Assembly (NCBI RefSeq): GCF_030272615.1
Contig: NC_081414.1
Span: forward strand, 313,197,664 to 313,261,663
DNA length: 64,000 nt
Source: Cryptomeria japonica
Lineage: Eukaryota; Streptophyta; Pinopsida; Cupressales; Cupressaceae
Direction: 5' to 3'
Below, piece by piece: positions 12,231 through 24,139 of the stretch. A program made the translations under genes and the position numbers. The stretch's first letter is position 1. Every line of letters starts with the position of its first letter. Under the pieces are notes generated by a model, which was given only the letters and a program-made list of their open reading frames with translations, searched no databases and was not told the origin of the DNA.

Positions 12231-13989
12231 TGAGTCAAGTGCCAACATATATCAAAGGAGGTAAGCAAAGAAGTAAGGCAATGACTAAATAGGTAGAATG
12301 AAAAAAAATCTTGAGAAATTTAGCTAGCTAAAGGTGAAAAGAACATAAAGAATTTTCACAACTTAACTAGGGAAAGAGGGAACTTAAAAAAGTCAATTAT
12401 ATCAAATATAATAGAAGAGAATCTCTTGTTGAGCCTAAACTCATTAGGGTTGAATAAATTTTCCTTTTTAGTGAATTATAGGAAGTAAGGAGGATTCAAA
12501 CTTTTGGGAGATAAGAGATTTCTTATAGTTCATCCCCATCATTATGCAAGTGAATATTGTCAAATCTTAATAACACCTTTCACTAAGGAGATCAATTTGG
12601 ATTCCTTGTAAGTGAGCTCAAATAAAGCCCTAAGAACTAATGGATTTCATGTTGCCTTCTTCTAGAAATGTTGTTATGTCATTGAAAAATAAGTCATGGC
12701 GGCTTGTGGTGAAGCCCAAAGATATAAATGTGCTAAAAGAACTCAATTGTGTTTTTATTACACTAATTCCCAAGAATGCATCCCTTGACTCTTTCATATA
12801 ACTTTGAAAAATATCTGTTTGTAACACTCTATATAAATCCTCTTGAAGTCGAGGAAGAACAATCTAAAAATAGTGCTCCCTTTTCCAAATTCCCAAGAAT
12901 AAAGTGGCTCAATCTTAAAAAGATCCATCACTAAAGGAATCAACACTAGACATGGGATCAATTACTCAATTTTCAATACAACTAAAAAAACATAATAATC
13001 AAGCTTAATATTAACAAATCACATGTGAAGTAATTGGAAGTTCCTCTTGAAAATCTTATAAAAAGTTGGCTTCTATGATAATTGAGGGAATCAATCTTAG
13101 AATGAAATAGAAGTTGAAACTCTTCTATATGGCTTCTTATTGTTTAAGTTACACATCACTAACATAGTAATAATTAAGGACAATTTCATGGTTAGCATTC
13201 TATGTATTTATAAATGATGCTCTCTTAGTTAGAGAATAGGCATCTCTTTGAATGAATTTTGTGTTATACTAGGTAGCTTAACATCTTCAGTTTTCACATG
13301 CTGTTATCATTGGTTGGCATAGCCTTAGCAAAATATGGGACTAAGAACACATTTAATCTTGATGTTGGTACATCATTCCACCTTTTGTGAGCATTCATGT
13401 ACAAATCAATTACTATGTTGGAGTGATACTTCCCACACATTTGGTTTGGATCAAGAGGGTTTTGACCTAATTATTTTTTGTTAAATGCTTCTCACTCCTT
13501 AGCTATATGATAGTCATTTGATTCACTATTTATCTCCTTTCTAGGCTCTTTGTGGTACTAAAAACTCACAATGGAGTTGTTAATTCACTTTGGTGGTGAA
13601 TTATAGTATATGGCCACCCTTGTCGAGATCAATAAATTTAGATTGAGAAAAAAAATTCTTCTTCCAAGGTGGTGGTATCTTGGTTGTCATTTTAGAAGTG
13701 CTTGGTATGGATCTCATCAAAGGATTTATTTGAAAACATGTCAATATTAACATCTCTTCCATGTTTTTGTGTAATATATATACCCTCATTAGTGGCAAGG
13801 AACTTACCAAGGCCATAAGACAATATTACATTTGGAATAAGAGTATGATAACATGGAAGAAATTGTTGACAATAATGCTCATGTCAGTACTCTTCCTCTC
13901 AAAGGATTTGAATGTCATGAAGCTACTTCAATTGATATTCTTTGTGGCACTAAGACTAGACTCGTGATATTGAATAAAAAGTTTAAATA

Positions 13990-14640
13990 TTTAAGGTTCT
14001 CAATTTTTTTTTTGGCATTCCATGAACCTAAGAAGACATCCTTAGCTTGCAATCAGGGTGTTCCATAAGGACACATTTCTTTGAGGCATTTTGTCAAACA
14101 GTTCACGTGCCTTGCCTATGCTTCCACCTTTTGTATATTTGAAATCAATGCACTCTATCAAATAATTATTCAAGCCATCATGGCAAATAGTTCAGATACC
14201 TTGTTGAAGCTTACACATTTTGGTTGAGATTTGTTGAATCCTTTTCAAGAAATGCATTTTGTGCATATCCTGCAATCAAATAGGTTCCATACTACAACAT
14301 TTATTTGAGGCATCTGGTCAAACAATTCATGTTCCTTATCCATGCTTCCACATTTTCAATACATTTCTACCAGAGTATTTCCATTGTAATATCTGATAGT
14401 AATTTCCTATTTTTTATGCCTTCGTGGATGCCTATACCATATTCCAAAACTCCCATTTATCAACAGCATCATGAGCATGCCCATGTCTTTTGTCTGATGC
14501 AGAAACCACTCACATAAGCAATATAGCAAGGATGGAATCTTTGCACCTGGCAAAAATATTCAATGACAATGGTGAAACAATGGGAGTGCTTGCTTCTTTT
14601 ATGCCATCCAACACTTTCAAACTTCTATGTGGGGGAGTTG
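13990..14640 (-). pseudogene. PPR protein gene remnant, copy A
   Basis: On the minus strand, fragments translate to degenerate pentatricopeptide repeats. Examples are NTLVEMY followed by a stop and KCGSMDKEHELFDQMP (14385-14310), and a GGSIGKARELFDKM-like repeat near 14135-14090. The form KCGSI.KARELFD is typical of plant organellar RNA-editing PPR proteins. Stops and frameshifts are frequent. The matching remnant in copy B is at 55880-56720, so the decay, or much of it, predates or accompanied the duplication. Confidence 0.65.
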
Positions 14641-15055
14641 ACAACAATTTTTTTTTGTATCTCTCACGTTTGGTGAGAAGGAAACTCCAGTGCCAATATT
14701 CTTTCTAATGTGGGAGTATAATTGGAAGATGTGGGTGGCGAAGAGATAGACGAGGACTACCATGATATAAGTTGGGTGTCAGAGGATGGGTACAATACTA
14801 CACACAAGCAATTAAGTTTTACATGATGGGGGAGGTAGTTGTGAGTTTTAAGGCAAGTTTTCTTGCCATTTTCTCTGCATTTTCCAATGAAATCGTTAAT
14901 GGTGAGTTGTAAGAAAGCTAGGTGCTGAAGTATGAAAGTGAAATTTTCTTTGCATTCCACAAAGCAACAACTCACCTTCTTTGGAAGGGTGAAAAAGAAC
15001 CATCTAGGGGGTGTATTCAAATTCAACGACTCAATGCTCATGCAGATTTTGGATG
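14641..15055. other. No gene seen between block copy A and copia element 3
   Basis: This short stretch belongs neither to the duplicated block nor recognisably to the copia element on its right. It holds no coding or repeat signal that I can support. The abrupt start of pol sequence at about 15070 suggests a deletion breakpoint here. Confidence 0.4.
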
Positions 15056-17115
15056 TCATCTTTGGTGAAGAATATCTAATATCTGAATTTTGGCACATCC
15101 TTGTGAATTGAATGAAACATTGTAGCCATTATCACAGATTTGACTAACACTTAAAATATTGTGTTTAAGGCCTTCTACATAATACACATCATGAATAGGT
15201 GCATCATCATTTAGAAGCAAAGAGCCTTTACCTTTTATCTGTATTCTTGAGTTATCACCAAACTTCACAAATCCACCAACATAATCTTCAAGTTTTAAAA
15301 ACTTGTCCTTATTTCATGTCATGTGGTTGGAACAACCACTATCTACCACCCATAATATCGTCTTATTGGAGAGAAAAGCAGTTTTCATAAGCATGGATTG
15401 TTCTATGCTTGGAACAACCTTGGGTCTCCAAACCTTCTTTGTAATTTGTTTATTTTGTTTGCATTGTTTGAATGTGTGACCAATAGTATTACATTTGAAA
15501 CATTTGATTGATCTTGGAAAGTCAAATAATTGTTTGTGACCAAACCTTGGTGTTCTAGGCATCATAAATCTACAATTTCTCACTTTGTCTCCAAATTTAT
15601 TGCAAAAGAAGCAATAGCCATTGAAAAAAGAATTAAACCTGAAATTGTTTCGTTTATGTTCAAATGACTGCTTCTTACTATCTGCCTTAAAAGTTCTAAT
15701 TTGAAGTTTATGAACATTCACCAATATAAAAACCTACACTAGTTATGTTTTTATGTTGTTTTTGTTTCCCAAGGATATCATTCAAGTGTATAGTTCTTTC
15801 ATATTCTTCAACTTACTTTTTAAGAGAAGTAACTTGATGTTCAAGTGTTTTAATCTCTTTATCTTTATTAGCAAGAACTGAATTGAGATTATCCACAACT
15901 CTTTTAGAGTCATCAAGTTCAATTTGCAAAGATGTAATCATCTTATTTGGGCTTAGATCTTGAGAAGCAATTTGTTTCTTTAGTTTTTTTATTTCTTGTA
16001 GGGCACAAAGCAATTCACCCTCAAGATTTATTTTACAATTGTCTAGATCAAATTGATTGTTTGCTTGACTATATGTTTGATTGTTTGAATTTTCCTGAAC
16101 ATTAACTTCAGCCATGAACAAAGTTTCATCTTCATCACCTAAGGAGTCATCTAATTCAACATTTGAGTCTTCTTTGCTGAATAGACTCTTTTTCTTTTTA
16201 AAGTTATTGAAGTTAAACTTCTTCTTAGGGGAAAAAAACTTATTTTTAGGGGAAAAAAACTTTTTCTTATATTGCTTTTCTATTTTATCATCATCATTGA
16301 CTTGATCAACATAGGGACAATGAGCTGCAAAATAAGGTTAGCCTTGCCACAGTTAAAACACTTGAGTGGCATTTTTCCTTTGTATTTCTTTTTGAGATTT
16401 ATCACAAGAAGTGCTTCTAATGAATCAGACAATTCTAATTCACTATCTAAATCCTCTTTCTTTTCTATCTTAAAGGCAGTTTCTTTCGATGTTGAACCAG
16501 TGTTTTCAAGTTTTTTATCATTTCAAATGCAGTTAATGTTCCTTGAAGATCATCTAAGGTAAGCTTGTTAAAGTTTTTCTTTTCTTCAAGGGCTGAAACT
16601 TTGGTTTCATATTTAGGCAGTAAGGTTCTAATGACCTTCTTAACAATTGTGAGCTCATTCACTTCTTCACCTAATCCTCTCATAACATTAACAACTTCAT
16701 CTATTCTCAAGAAATATTCAACAACTTTTTGATCATCTTTCATTTTCATTTCCTCAAACTGAGTTTTGAGGGTAAGAATCTTTGACTATTTAACGTTGTC
16801 ATTTCCTTGATAGATATTTTCAAGTTTTTCCCAAATCTCCTTAGTAGATTTGCACCACATGACTTTAACAAAGATGTATTTAGTTAGACCATAAAGAAGA
16901 GCATGTTTATCTCTAGCATTAGTTTCATATTTCTTCTTTTCACCAGGATTAGTAGGTATAGTGTCTGGTACACTGCACCCATCTTGAACTATGCTCCAAA
17001 CATCAAGATCTATTGAACCCAGATATGTTTCCATTCTGATTTTCCAGAACACATAATTTGTTCCGTCAAATAATGGAGCTCTAGTAATAGAGGCACCTTC
17101 TTGCACATGTGACAT
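15056..17115 (-). pseudogene. Copia gag and start of pol, truncated (element 3)
   Basis: On the minus strand, gag starts at 17115 (MSHVQEGASITRAPLFDGTN) with the YVFWKIRMETYL and EIWEKLENIY motifs of the Gag/UBN2 family. A first, frameshifted CCHC knuckle (CFNCGKA...) follows near 16350. A coiled-coil segment lies at 15813-16121, then two more knuckles, CYFCNKFGDKVRNC (His replaced by Asp) and CFKCNTIGHTFKQC. The protease start is WVVDSGCSNHMT, followed by YYVEGLKHNILSVSQ. The sequence stops inside the GAG-pre-integrase region at about 15056, so integrase, RT and RNase H are deleted. There is a TAG at 16783-16785 and at least two frameshifts. Compared with element 1, gag has an added coiled coil and three knuckles. 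Confidence 0.9.
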
Positions 17116-17174
17116 AATGATAGACTTCCAAGACCAGAATCAATCCTAGGTGGTTAAACTTAATGCAAGACCCT

Positions 17175-17188
17175 ATGCTCTGATACCA
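17175..17188 (-). other. Primer binding site, tRNA-iMet (element 3)
   Basis: The minus strand reads TGGTATCAGAGCAT, a perfect match to the initiator-Met tRNA complement, two bases from the LTR end TGTTGG at 17191. Confidence 0.95.
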
Positions 17189-17190
17189 AT

Positions 17191-17566
17191 TGTTGGAAGA
17201 TGAATTACTCTGAGAGGCGGGGGGCGTGGGGGAGGGGGGGAGGGGGGGGGCGAGTGAATCAGAGTAATGACCAATTTTAAAAAATTGACTGGATATGCAA
17301 AGTTGGAGCTATCTTTTAGGCAACTAGATTAAAATATAATTGCATGGTGAACCTTTTTCAATGCAGAACTTTGAACCAACAAAATAGACTGAACATCTTA
17401 CACAATCATTTTAAAGCATGTTGTTAATTGTTCATATTAAGTAGATTGAACAATCTCTTTTAATGCTTTGAATTCACAAGATTCATGCAAACATATGAGT
17501 GTTTCATAATAACAATTTTGACAAAATGAAAAGAGCAAAGAAAGTATCAGAGCATTACAATAATGA
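17191..17566 (-). repeat. 5' LTR of copia element 3, PBS-proximal part
   Basis: This LTR begins TGTTGGAAGATG next to the PBS and carries the inverted-repeat motif at 17204-17268. It is interrupted at about 17567 by the DNA transposon. The sequence after the transposon (27918 on) has LTR-like features (AGTATTTTCC...GTGGAAAAACC) and is the likely continuation. Confidence 0.75.
17204..17268. other. LTR-end inverted repeat with expanded G-tract loop (element 3)
   Basis: ATTACTCTGA at 17204-17213 pairs perfectly with TCAGAGTAAT at 17259-17268. The 45-nt loop is almost pure G with a few C, A and T and ends GTGAA as in the other LTRs. It lies 13 nt from the LTR end. The G-tract has expanded relative to the 7-G tracts of elements 1 and 2. 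Confidence 0.88.
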
Positions 17567-17600
17567 AGGGTATGTGTAGGATCATGGTGTGCCAAAACAG
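17566..17600 (+). repeat. Left terminal inverted repeat
   Basis: The inward reading is AAGGGTATGTGTAGGATCAT, continuing GGTGTGCCAAAA. Over 32 bases it matches the inward reading of the right end at 26 positions, including an unbroken AGGATCATGG core. After a short gap, AAGTGG..ATG is also shared. Confidence 0.65.
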
Positions 17601-18449
17601 ACCCTTAAGTGGCAATGAAATTTCAGAAAATCAGAGTTATGCAACTTGACATGAAAATTTGAATAAGTTGTGAACATTATTTTTAAAATATGTAAGAAGA
17701 GAATCTATAGAAAATTGAATTTAGTTTCTAAGCTACTAGTTGTTTTTTGAAAAAAATGATGAAATTTCAAATTTCAATGCAGTGGTAGTAAAATTTTAGG
17801 AAAAAGATAAGAAGTAGGTGTATGTCTGACCACCCTAATCATAATCAAATCATAATATTTTTTTATAATATTTATAATATAAGTATTAGACTCATGTCCG
17901 GATGTGACACATATTTTTTTATAATTTTTTATAAAGTAAATAATTATTTATGAATTTTTTACTACAGCTTTTAAGAAATTCAAAAACTCCTACGTCTGAC
18001 CACCTTAACTTGGTCAAAAACTTATGAATTTTTTTTTTAATTTTTCCCTATAGTAGACAAAGCATAGGATGTGACGCATGTTTCAGATTCAAAAAATGTT
18101 ATACTGTTTGAAAGTTATGAGTGTTTTTCAATCAATCTATCAATCAGGACTTTTGTTAGAATTCAATTAGAAAATAAATAATAATTATTTATTAAAGTCG
18201 AAATAAGACAAGCTTTATATTGTTGGAAATCTAAGAATGTCCTTAAAAAACCCTTTTTCGTTTTATCAATTTTGTCCATAAAAAAAGTTGTCAGCCACTA
18301 GTGTAAAGTCTATAAAATTAAGGAATACTGAAAAACATGTTTTTCAATTGACTTTCCAGGCTTGTCTCTTCCAAGCCAAATCTCAAAGCATTCTCGAGAC
18401 AAAATTTCAAATTTGAAATTTGTACAACAAAAATCGGAATTCCAGTACA
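17601..18449. other. Left subterminal region of the transposon
   Basis: Non-coding and AT-rich. Two ~170-bp-spaced copies of CTGACCACC and GGATGTGAC followed by CATG-like sequence occur at about 17825/17995 and 17900/18068. Repeated subterminal motifs of this kind are common transposase binding sites, but that role is not shown here. Confidence 0.4.
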
Positions 18450-18609
18450 ATCGGATATCCGATATTGCACATAATTAATCTATTGTTTATTAATATATTA
18501 ATATACAATATATTAATTTATAAATAAATTAGTATATGATATTAGAGAGAGAGAGGGGGGGGGGATATAGAGAGATTAGGGGAGAGGGAGGGCGAGAGAG
18601 AGGGGGGGG

Positions 18610-18733
<124 letters not shown>

Positions 18734-18775
18734 TTAGGGGAGAGGGGGGAGGGGGAAGAGAGAGAGGGAGGGGGA

Positions 18776-18838
<63 letters not shown>

Positions 18839-18859
18839 GAGAGAGGGAGGGGGAAAAGG

Positions 18860-19463
18860 TCATATTTTGTTCTAAGGGGTCATATTGTGTCCTATGACCC
18901 ATTATAACACCATATGACCCCTTACGACACCAACTTGTGTCGTTATGGGTCATATTGTGTCATATGACCCCATAGGACACAATATGACCCTTTACGACTC
19001 TATACAGTGTCGTTATGGGTCATATGAACCTTATGACACAATATGGTGTCGTTAGGGGTTATATGGTATCCTAAGGGGTCACGGGACACCATATGACCCC
19101 TAAGGAGAACATATGACCCCTTATGACACCATATTGGGTCGTTATGGGTCCTATGGTGTCCTAAGGGGTCATATTGTGTCCTACAACCCCTTAGGACACC
19201 ACATGACCCCTTACGACACGAAATTGTGTCGTTATGGGTCATATTGTGTCCTAAGGGATCATATTGTATCATATGACCCCTTTAAGACACCATATGACTC
19301 TATACGGTGTCGTTATGGATCATATGACCCCTTATGACACCATATGATGTCGTTAGGGGTCATATGGTGTCCTAAGGGGTCATGGGACACCATATGACCC
19401 TTAAGGACAACATTTGACCCCTTAGGACACCATATTACCCCTTAAGACACCAATTTGTGTCAT
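18860..19463. repeat. Array of short palindromic repeats (GACAC..GTGTC / GGGTCATATGACCC)
   Basis: The segment is built almost entirely from variants of CATATGACCCCTTA, GGACACAATATG and TGTCGTTATGGGTCAT in alternating orientation. Each sub-unit contains a self-complementary core such as GACACnATATnGTGTC. GTCGTTATGG or GTCGTTAGGG recurs near 18942, 19009, 19139, 19229, 19308 and 19351. It does not code for protein. Confidence 0.85.
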
Positions 19464-19497
19464 TCTCTCTCTCCCCCTACCCCTCCCCCCTCTCCCC

Positions 19498-19539
<42 letters not shown>

Positions 19540-19660
19540 AAAATATGAGTACTGAAATTGGATATCGGATATCCGATTTCTGCCACTGCCATTAATGTGG
19601 CAACAGTAAAAAAAAGGTGGTAATGGGAAAAAAATTGGGACCACAAACTTATACATTAAA

Positions 19661-19691
19661 ATCGGATATCTGATATAATCCGATATCCGAT
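19661..19691. promoter_or_regulatory. Paired ATCGGATATC palindrome upstream of the transposase gene
   Basis: ATCGGATATC at 19661-19670 and its complement GATATCCGAT at 19682-19691 are separated by 11 bp, about 185 bp before the first ATG of the transposase gene. A diverged version lies upstream of the second gene at 27356-27391. This suggests a binding site or operator shared by the two genes. Confidence 0.5.
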
Positions 19692-19876
19692 TTTTGTAAA
19701 TAAAAAAGAGCCTTGTGGGCCATTTTGTGGATTCCAACAACCCACATTCTTCACATTTTGTTTTATGTCGACAATCATGGGTTTTCAAACAAGTTGAGAC
19801 AAATTTGTGCTTTTGAGAGATTCTTAAAGTCAAATCTTACATTGTCAATCATTTAGGAGCATCTTTGTGGAGGTAA

Positions 19877-22800
19877 ATGGAGAGTAGTAGTCGTCAGAAG
19901 TCTAAACGCAAAAGAAAACTTTCAAATGACCAAATTGAAGTGTATAGAGAAAGAGATAAAGAAGGTCATAGGAGGAGAAGACAAGGTATGTTAAATATTG
20001 CTAATGTTACTTCAAGTGAAGAGGAAATTGAATTTGAAAATGTTGAACAAGTTATTGAAAATGAAAATGTATATTTTGAAAGTGAAAATTTTGAATATGT
20101 TGAAAATGTTGAAAGTGATAATGAAAATGCTCAACATGACATGAGAATTGAAAGTGAAAATTTGGGAGTTGACAATGAAGGTGTCCATAATTTTGGTGTA
20201 AATATAATTTTTTTTTACATTGGAGGTGAAATGTAGAAAATTTTGACATAAGAGGTGAACATGTGGAAAATTTTGACATTGGAGGTGAAAATATGGAAAA
20301 CTTTGACATTGAAGGTGGAATTGCTCAACCAAGTGAACAATATGTAACACCTAATTACTTTATAAATGAATAACCTCTCATGGATCAAAGACAAATTCCA
20401 AATCCAAGACCTTCAAGAACCCCAAAATGGTTACTTGAAATTAATGAGAACATTATTGCAAATCTTGAAGGCAAGAGGTCAACAAAAACCGTTCGATTGT
20501 GGGCTACACAACTTTTCGACCAAAATTTTAGCAATAAGACATTGACCGAGAAATGCCAACTTTTTGTTCAATTTCTAAAGATGATAAAGATGAGACCATT
20601 GCTAAACAAATTGAAGATTCGTATGAACAAGAAGATGGAGAGAAATTCTATTATTGCCAAAAATCTATTTGATGCTCTCAATTCTATTGGAAAGAATACC
20701 AAGGAAAGAGATAAGAGAGTCGCTCGAAGGGTGATTACAACCTCCTTAGTAAGACATCAATTGAGGAAGGCTCGTCAAATGAGACAAACTTGTGTTGATT
20801 TGAACATAAACCGTAAAACTTTGGAGAGAGCACTTGCACAAAGACAAAGACTTGACGATCCACTTCAACATGATACATGGGCTTTTGGTGGGAGGCTTCC
20901 ACGTGTTGATAGAAAGTTGACTGACAATGTGAAGGAGGAGATTCAACAATTTTGGCACTCTAATTCTAGAGTATCACCCAATGTAAATGATGTTTTGAAA
21001 TTAAGAATTGACAACCGAGATCGCACACCGCATCCCAAACATTTCTTGGAATCAAGCAAAACAATGTTGTACAATTTTTTTGTGAAGTACATCCAACTTT
21101 GCAGATATCACAAAGGGCCTTTAAATATTTGAAGCTATTTTATTATGTACCTCTTAAGATTCGTAATACTTTTTGTTGCAAGTACCATGTGGAGTTTTCA
21201 ATGTACCATGAACTTTTATGCCATATTTGTTCTATGATGCATACTAATGAGATGTTGCAGGAGTGTGGTGCAATGCTATTTACGAGATCATCAAGAGACT
21301 TGCAAGATCTATTTTTATGCCCTACAGATGATGGCTGCTATTTCTATAGAACAATGTGGTGAGTTGTCAAAGTTTGTTTCATGTTTTCATGAGGGCAGTG
21401 AACACGAGTTTGGAAAGAATTATGTTGAGAAAAAAAGATATGCGACAGTGAAATATACTTTGAAGAGTGGAGGTGAAGGTTCTAGATGTGAATTAGTCTC
21501 AAGAGAAGTGAGTGTTGGTGATTTTATTTTGGATTTTACAGAAAATATTTTCTACAAGTATGCAAGGCTCACCCATAGGTCTCAGTGGTTGGATCAACAG
21601 TTCAGGATGTGTAAGAACTCTTTCCCGATTGGCACTATTGTATCGATGGTTGATTTTGCAGAGAACTATACATTGCAACCACAAAATGAGGTACAGTCTC
21701 GGTACTACAATTTAATCCAAATTGCTATTTTTGTTTACATTACATACAGACATGCTCCTGATAGTACAAAAGAGGACAGGAAGATAATTAGGGAGTATCA
21801 TTTTTATATGAGTGATCATAGATCACACTCCTCCGAGTATGTGCAACATTCTTTCGAGATTTTTTTTGAGTTCTTTCATGAGAAAGATATTGCAATTGAT
21901 CGACATATAATATGGTCAAATAATTGTACGAGTCAATTCAAGAATGCCCGTATATTTTATTGGTTGAGTAGAATGCATGTAGAGAGGCGTATACCTCATA
22001 TTTGGTGTTTTTTTGAGGTAGGGCATGGGAAGGGGGAGCATGATGGAGCAGGTGCATGTTTGAAGAGAGCTCTAGTTAAGGAGCAATTGAGGATTTCAGG
22101 TGCACATTTCTCTGATGCACGTTCTATTGTTGATTGGTGTAGTTCAACATTGTCACATGGAGGTACTCTTGATTCAACAGTAACCAAATTCTTTTGGTTG
22201 GTTGAGGAGGACACCGTGGGATACAAATTGGATTGTCAAACAATTAAATATTCTTCAAAGATGCATTCATTTCTCAGCTCAAATGCAAGTACATGGACCA
22301 TTTGGACACGAGTGTTGGCTTGTTTTTGTCAAAGTTGTGTTTGGTGTGATTGGGATCAGTGCGATTCAAGTGAGTGGGTTGATACGTGGGTTCCCCAATA
22401 TCTAACTCATTTATCTCAAACAATATCCTTGTCAAACGATGACATGAAAAGTTCACTTGAGTATGACCGTCTATCAAATCTTGTACAACCAGGACATGTT
22501 TTTGCAGTTGTTGCACCGCAAGGGAATGAAGAGAGATCAAAATATTGGTTGGCACAATGTGTATAGGGAAAACATAAGCTAACACAACCAGTGACAAATG
22601 ATGATGGGTTCACATATCCTACAAGTTCAGTTGTTGTTGTGGGAACTTGGTTGCGAACATACATGATTAGAAAGAATGGCATGCCTGCATTTGAAGACTA
22701 TGAGAGACACACAACCATTCTCATGTATTCACATCTTATTATAGCTAAAAATGTCAAGTTGTTGAAGCATCAAGCAAAATCAAAGACCAAAGACCTATGG

Positions 22801-22881
22801 ACAATGACTATTGATGATCATGAAGCAATACTGGATACTCTTAAGCAAAGAGATGACCCTTCAGGCATACTTGAGTAGTAG
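19877..22881 (+). pseudogene. DDE-like transposase gene, decayed
   Basis: The N-terminus (19877) is basic (SSRQKSKRKRKLS), followed by an acidic region with ENFDIGGE-type repeats near 20240-20310. From about 20380 a DNA-binding-like part contains TCVDLNINRKTLERALAQRQ, KEEIQQFWHSNSRVSPN and HPKHFLESS. A Cys/His stretch in another frame (21099-21350, FCCKYHVEFSMYHELLCHIC) follows. The catalytic-like core has MVDFAENY (Asp 21652-21654), WSNNCTSQFKN (21913-21945) and GHGKGEHDGAGACLKRAL (Asp 22042-22044). The second expected Asp is Asn (AAT 21919-21921). A Cys-rich tail and an all-beta-like end follow. Frameshifts lie near 20210, 21095 and 21350, with stops at 20371-20373 and 22564-22566. It resembles uncharacterised plant proteins; I cannot name the superfamily. 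Confidence 0.65.
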
Positions 22882-24139
22882 GTCTTTAATGGTGCCTTAT
22901 TTTTTTTATCATGCATTTCATTTCAAACAATGATCATTAAACGTTAATGTTCAAGTTTTTTATGTGTATATTAAGGATGTGTTCAAAATGCAGGTCTATT
23001 GATGAACGTTTTTTTTTGGCAACACGGTTTTTGCATGCACATAGCGAGTACACTCGATATAATTTGAAGGGACATATTTTTGCAACATGGCATATTATCA
23101 TGCATTTGATGAGCTTTACAATTTTTGTTATTAGACAACACTATTTGACAATTTTTTATAATATAATTATCGCAAAACCTATATGCTCATGCAGGTCTTT
23201 TTTGATGATATACAACACTATCACATTATGATTTTTTCGTCAACATAATGGGTTCTCTTGATATAATTTGAAGGGATGTAATTTTATGGTATATAATCCC
23301 ACCTTTTCATTTATTATCATGCATTTCAATTGAAAAGATTATCATAAAGCCTTTATATTCATGCATGCATTTTATGTGTAGACTAACAATTCTTAAAAAT
23401 ACTAGTTCATGCTAGATCATTCGTCGTTGACTAGTTTACTCTTGGTGATGGTACATATTCCTTTGTGCATTAATGAGATTAAATTTTGTGCATAAACACT
23501 AAGTCAAGTGAATGTATTTCTATTTAGAAATAACAATAGCTACCATCATCTTCAACCATGCAGAGAAATGCAGTAAGAAGGGCTTTAATCAACATGCATC
23601 TTTCTTCAAAAGTTATGCTTGTAGACTATGGAGAGAAACTAGTAAGTTTTGTAATTATACAACCTTGTACGTCTTAAAAATGTTTCGAATGATCTATTTA
23701 TACTTTGACAAAATAATTTGTATTAAGTGTTATAATTTGTTTCTTGTAGCACATTCATTCCGCATAAAAAGGTTGCTTATTTTGGTCTTCATTTATATGC
23801 AGGTATTGTTGTACATAAGTTTTTCTCTTAGGACATGAGGATGTCTGATGCAGATGAAGTGGGATGTTGTATTTGTATATGGATGTGAATTGATGCAACT
23901 TTGTTATGATGATATACAATATCCATGAGCAAATTGGTTTAGTTATATTGATGATATACAATATATCTGTACATGAGTACATTGGTGTAGTTGTATTGAT
24001 AATGACAAAAAATCATGTTTGCATATCCGTTCATGGATGTCACATGAAATTGTAATGGTAATTATGTGTATAAAATACATGGAAATATTGATGATCATTA
24101 TGTGTCTACAGTGTAATGCTTGTTGTCTATATTTTTTCA
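22882..24139. other. Transposon interior, no gene seen
   Basis: AT-rich sequence with repeated ATGCATTT and TATAATTTGAAGGGA motifs (e.g. 23055-23075 and 23260-23280) and several ATGATATACAATAT repeats near 23909-23960. Short frames are not supported by domain or codon pattern. Confidence 0.5.

Larger units (their letters stand above)
10234..12247 (-). mobile_element. Copia-like element, internally deleted, with 5-bp TSD
   Basis: The 2,014-bp insertion begins TGTTGG and ends CCAACA and is flanked by TATAT at 10229-10233 and 12248-12252. The homologous site in copy B (near 54166-54172) has a single TATAT and no insertion, which fixes both ends. On the minus strand it contains an ORF, then a PPT, then a complete 3' LTR. 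The 5' LTR is reduced to about 20 bp resembling the LTR end (GGATGAG...GCCAACA). PBS, gag and pol are missing. Confidence 0.9.
6822..14635. repeat. Duplicated block, copy A
   Basis: This block aligns colinearly with 49003-56718 over about 5.8 kb. Long shared stretches include the starts at 6822/49003, the segment around 8878/51091, the one around 9300/53240, and the joins at 10229/54166 and 12253/54172. Small indels and about 10 percent substitutions separate the copies. Copy A is interrupted by the 10234-12247 insertion and lacks the LINE insertion of copy B. The block is AT-rich and non-coding except for PPR pseudogene remnants at its right end. From 6822 to 10233 and from 12253 to about 13990 I see no gene. 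Confidence 0.9.
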
